Shown here: positions 62,950-64,000 of the stretch, in pieces
Layout of the letters: each line of letters begins with the position of its first letter
How positions within the stretch are numbered: the stretch's first letter is position 1
Source of the DNA: Pedobacter quisquiliarum
GTDB lineage: Bacteria; Bacteroidota; Bacteroidia; Sphingobacteriales; Sphingobacteriaceae
Direction: 5' to 3'
Assembly (NCBI RefSeq): GCF_014642175.1
Contig: NZ_BMIL01000005.1
Location: 265,576 to 329,575 of the forward strand
DNA: 64,000 nucleotides
The notes under the pieces: generated by a model
Databases searched by the model: none
The model's input: the letters and a program-made list of their open reading frames with translations, nothing else
Told to the model about the DNA's origin: nothing
Position numbers and translations under genes: made by a program

Positions 62950-63480
62950 ACTTATGTATATAATCGACCTCGATAAAGCATGTGTATATATATGCTGAAT
63001 ATTGAAGTAACTTTCTATGTACATATAGCAAACCCGGAAATGCTGACTTAGTCTATAAGTTGATCAACGAGAATGCTTATTTAATTAAGCTGATTCAATC
63101 ATATAAGCTGAGGCGATCAAAAAGGTATCTGAATCTATATAGATGATGCTACCGAAGCTTATTGAAGTATGCAGATTGGATTATTGAGGTGCCTGTATCT
63201 ATATAGCTAGGCTGTTAAAAGCTTATTAATGCATTTTGATCAAATCAAACAAACGCGGCTATCTATATAGATAGCCTGAAAAAGCCTTATTGGTGAACGT
63301 AAATTAATTCAAAACGATAGCTGTACTTATATAGATGAATATCACCGGGCATTTATCAAAAGTATAAGCATCACGACAACAATTCGCCAGAAGTTATGCT
63401 GGACGAGAAAACCATTAGAAAAAGCTGATTAGTACATGCAGATCACAGCATAAAACACCTTCGTGTATATAGATAACCTT
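62950..63480. repeat. Degenerate 64-bp tandem repeat with palindromic core
   Basis: A core related to ATCTATATAGAT (self-complementary) occurs at 63133, 63197, 63261 and 63325, exactly 64 bp apart, and again at 63463. More diverged TATATA-rich cores lie at about 62953 and 62983. Between the cores, the units share AAAGCTTATT-like segments. No ORF runs through the array and no terminator is evident inside it. Confidence 0.82.
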
Positions 63481-63700
63481 AAAAAGCTTGTTTATACATG
63501 TAGGAGAGGAGCGATGGCTCTACCGTGCAAACACCAAATAGGGTGAAAAACCTGGTTGCTTATACTTATAAAGTTTCTTAAAGTTGCTCCGAAATCCCTT
63601 ATTGTACAACCTACACAAAGGGATATGCAGTATTGTTAAAATGATTGCGCTTGTTTCCCAGCGAATTAGCTGGGGATAACAAGATATTTCTACATATTGT

Positions 63701-63731
63701 TTTGCGGGTAGTAATTTTTCTTCTACATTTG
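63701..63731 (+). promoter_or_regulatory. Promoter P1 of the outgoing transcription unit
   Basis: TTTG (63701-63704), a 19-nt spacer and TACATTTG (63724-63731) form a consensus Bacteroidota promoter. A small hairpin (CTCCG/CGGAG, 63734-63746) lies at the expected transcript start. Confidence 0.75.
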
Positions 63732-63892
63732 CACTCCGCTTCGGAGGAAGAGGATAAGTGAAAAGGATAAAGAAGTAAAGATTTGAAAGGCTGATAAAGG
63801 AGTAAGATAATGTCTCTTTTTGCGTTTACCGGAAACGGCAAATAAACTCTGGACACAGCGGAAAACAAAAAGAAAAAAAGAAAAATAAATTC

Positions 63893-63922
63893 TTGACAAT
63901 ATCAAAATCATTACTACCTTTG
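63893..63922 (+). promoter_or_regulatory. Promoter P2, likely of an rRNA or other strong operon
   Basis: TTGAC (from 63893), 19 nt after the TTG, then TACCTTTG (63915-63922) followed by CAGTCCC. It is preceded by an A-rich stretch (63863-63890) that could act as an UP element. I recall very similar TACCTTTGCAGTCC sequences upstream of Bacteroidota rRNA operons. No gene starts before the window ends, which fits a long rRNA leader. Confidence 0.75.
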
Positions 63923-64000
63923 CAGTCCCAACAGACAGGGAGCCGCTTAACGGATGTTAAGAGAGGCAAAACAAACAAGATTGAAACAGCAAATTTAGCT

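Noticed and set aside
63133..63474. CRISPR array
   Set aside because: Core repeats are only about 12 bp and diverged, the intervening sequences are themselves related, and no cas gene is present.
1..64000. Insertion sequences, transposases, integrases, phage genes, restriction-modification or other defence genes
   Set aside because: No protein in any frame shows these families and no terminal inverted repeats with target duplications were noticed, despite the mixed look of the polysaccharide locus.
1..64000. tRNA genes
   Set aside because: No cloverleaf-like segment with a GTTCRA-type T-loop and matching acceptor stem was recognised in the spacers by eye; a covariance search could still find one.

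Overview
The window comes from a Bacteroidota chromosome, most likely Sphingobacteriaceae (Pedobacter/Mucilaginibacter-like). The evidence is the Bacteroidota sigma-A promoter pattern (TTTG or TTG, about 19 nt, then TAnnTTTG) in front of several genes, generally weak Shine-Dalgarno signals, outer-membrane and sensor-kinase families typical of the phylum, and a gene order (flippase, dut, DUF4292 lipoprotein, EnvC-like protein, tatA, gatA, mltD) that I recall from that group. This is inferred from protein and promoter style; no rRNA gene lies inside the window.

Region 1 (1-30480) is a large surface-polysaccharide locus. A first block (1-13581, mostly + strand) has a Wzi-like barrel (partial, - strand), a Wzz-type chain-length regulator, a Wzx flippase, glycosyltransferases, a Wzy-like polymerase, a second outer-membrane barrel, and then a GT4/epimerase/GT trio. 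A perfect 60-bp palindrome closes it against a reverse-strand gmd. A second block (15133-30480) carries ugd, a catalytically degenerate RmlB-like SDR, a WbaP-type priming transferase, an 862-residue SLBB-rich export protein, a second flippase, a WecA-type priming enzyme, a second Wzz, a Gtf3-like transferase, a second Wzy-like polymerase, a GNAT/VioA-like aminotransferase pair and a GT2. The locus therefore holds two sets of Wzx/Wzy/Wzz parts and two kinds of priming enzyme, but only one visible outer-membrane exporter and no BY-kinase.

Region 2 (30481-48731) holds signalling and metabolic genes: an SGNH hydrolase, a GAF/PAS kinase with a single-domain receiver, a MalY/PatB-type aminotransferase, an FAD monooxygenase, a membrane hybrid kinase with receiver and HPt domains facing (3'-overlapping) an NtrC-type sigma-54 regulator, a small exported protein, dxs, glyA, a GAF/PAS hybrid kinase and a ComF-type protein. 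Region 3 (49000-62691) is mostly housekeeping: rlmN, rluF, an M23 lipoprotein, an amidohydrolase, a nitronate monooxygenase-like enzyme, acylphosphatase, a flippase, dut, a DUF4292 lipoprotein, an EnvC-like protein, two tatA genes, gatA and mltD. The right end (62692-64000) is non-coding and finishes with two tandem strong promoters reading out of the window, probably towards an rRNA or other highly expressed operon.

The most unusual structure is a set of five non-coding gaps (30481-31080, 35611-35870, 37175-37690, 48781-48990, 62950-63480), each filled with its own family of degenerate tandem repeats. Periods are about 62-64 bp, 115-125 bp, or (in one case) about 14-15 bp. In at least four of them G exceeds C on the strand that is sense for the neighbouring genes. 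They are not CRISPRs, and I do not recognise them.
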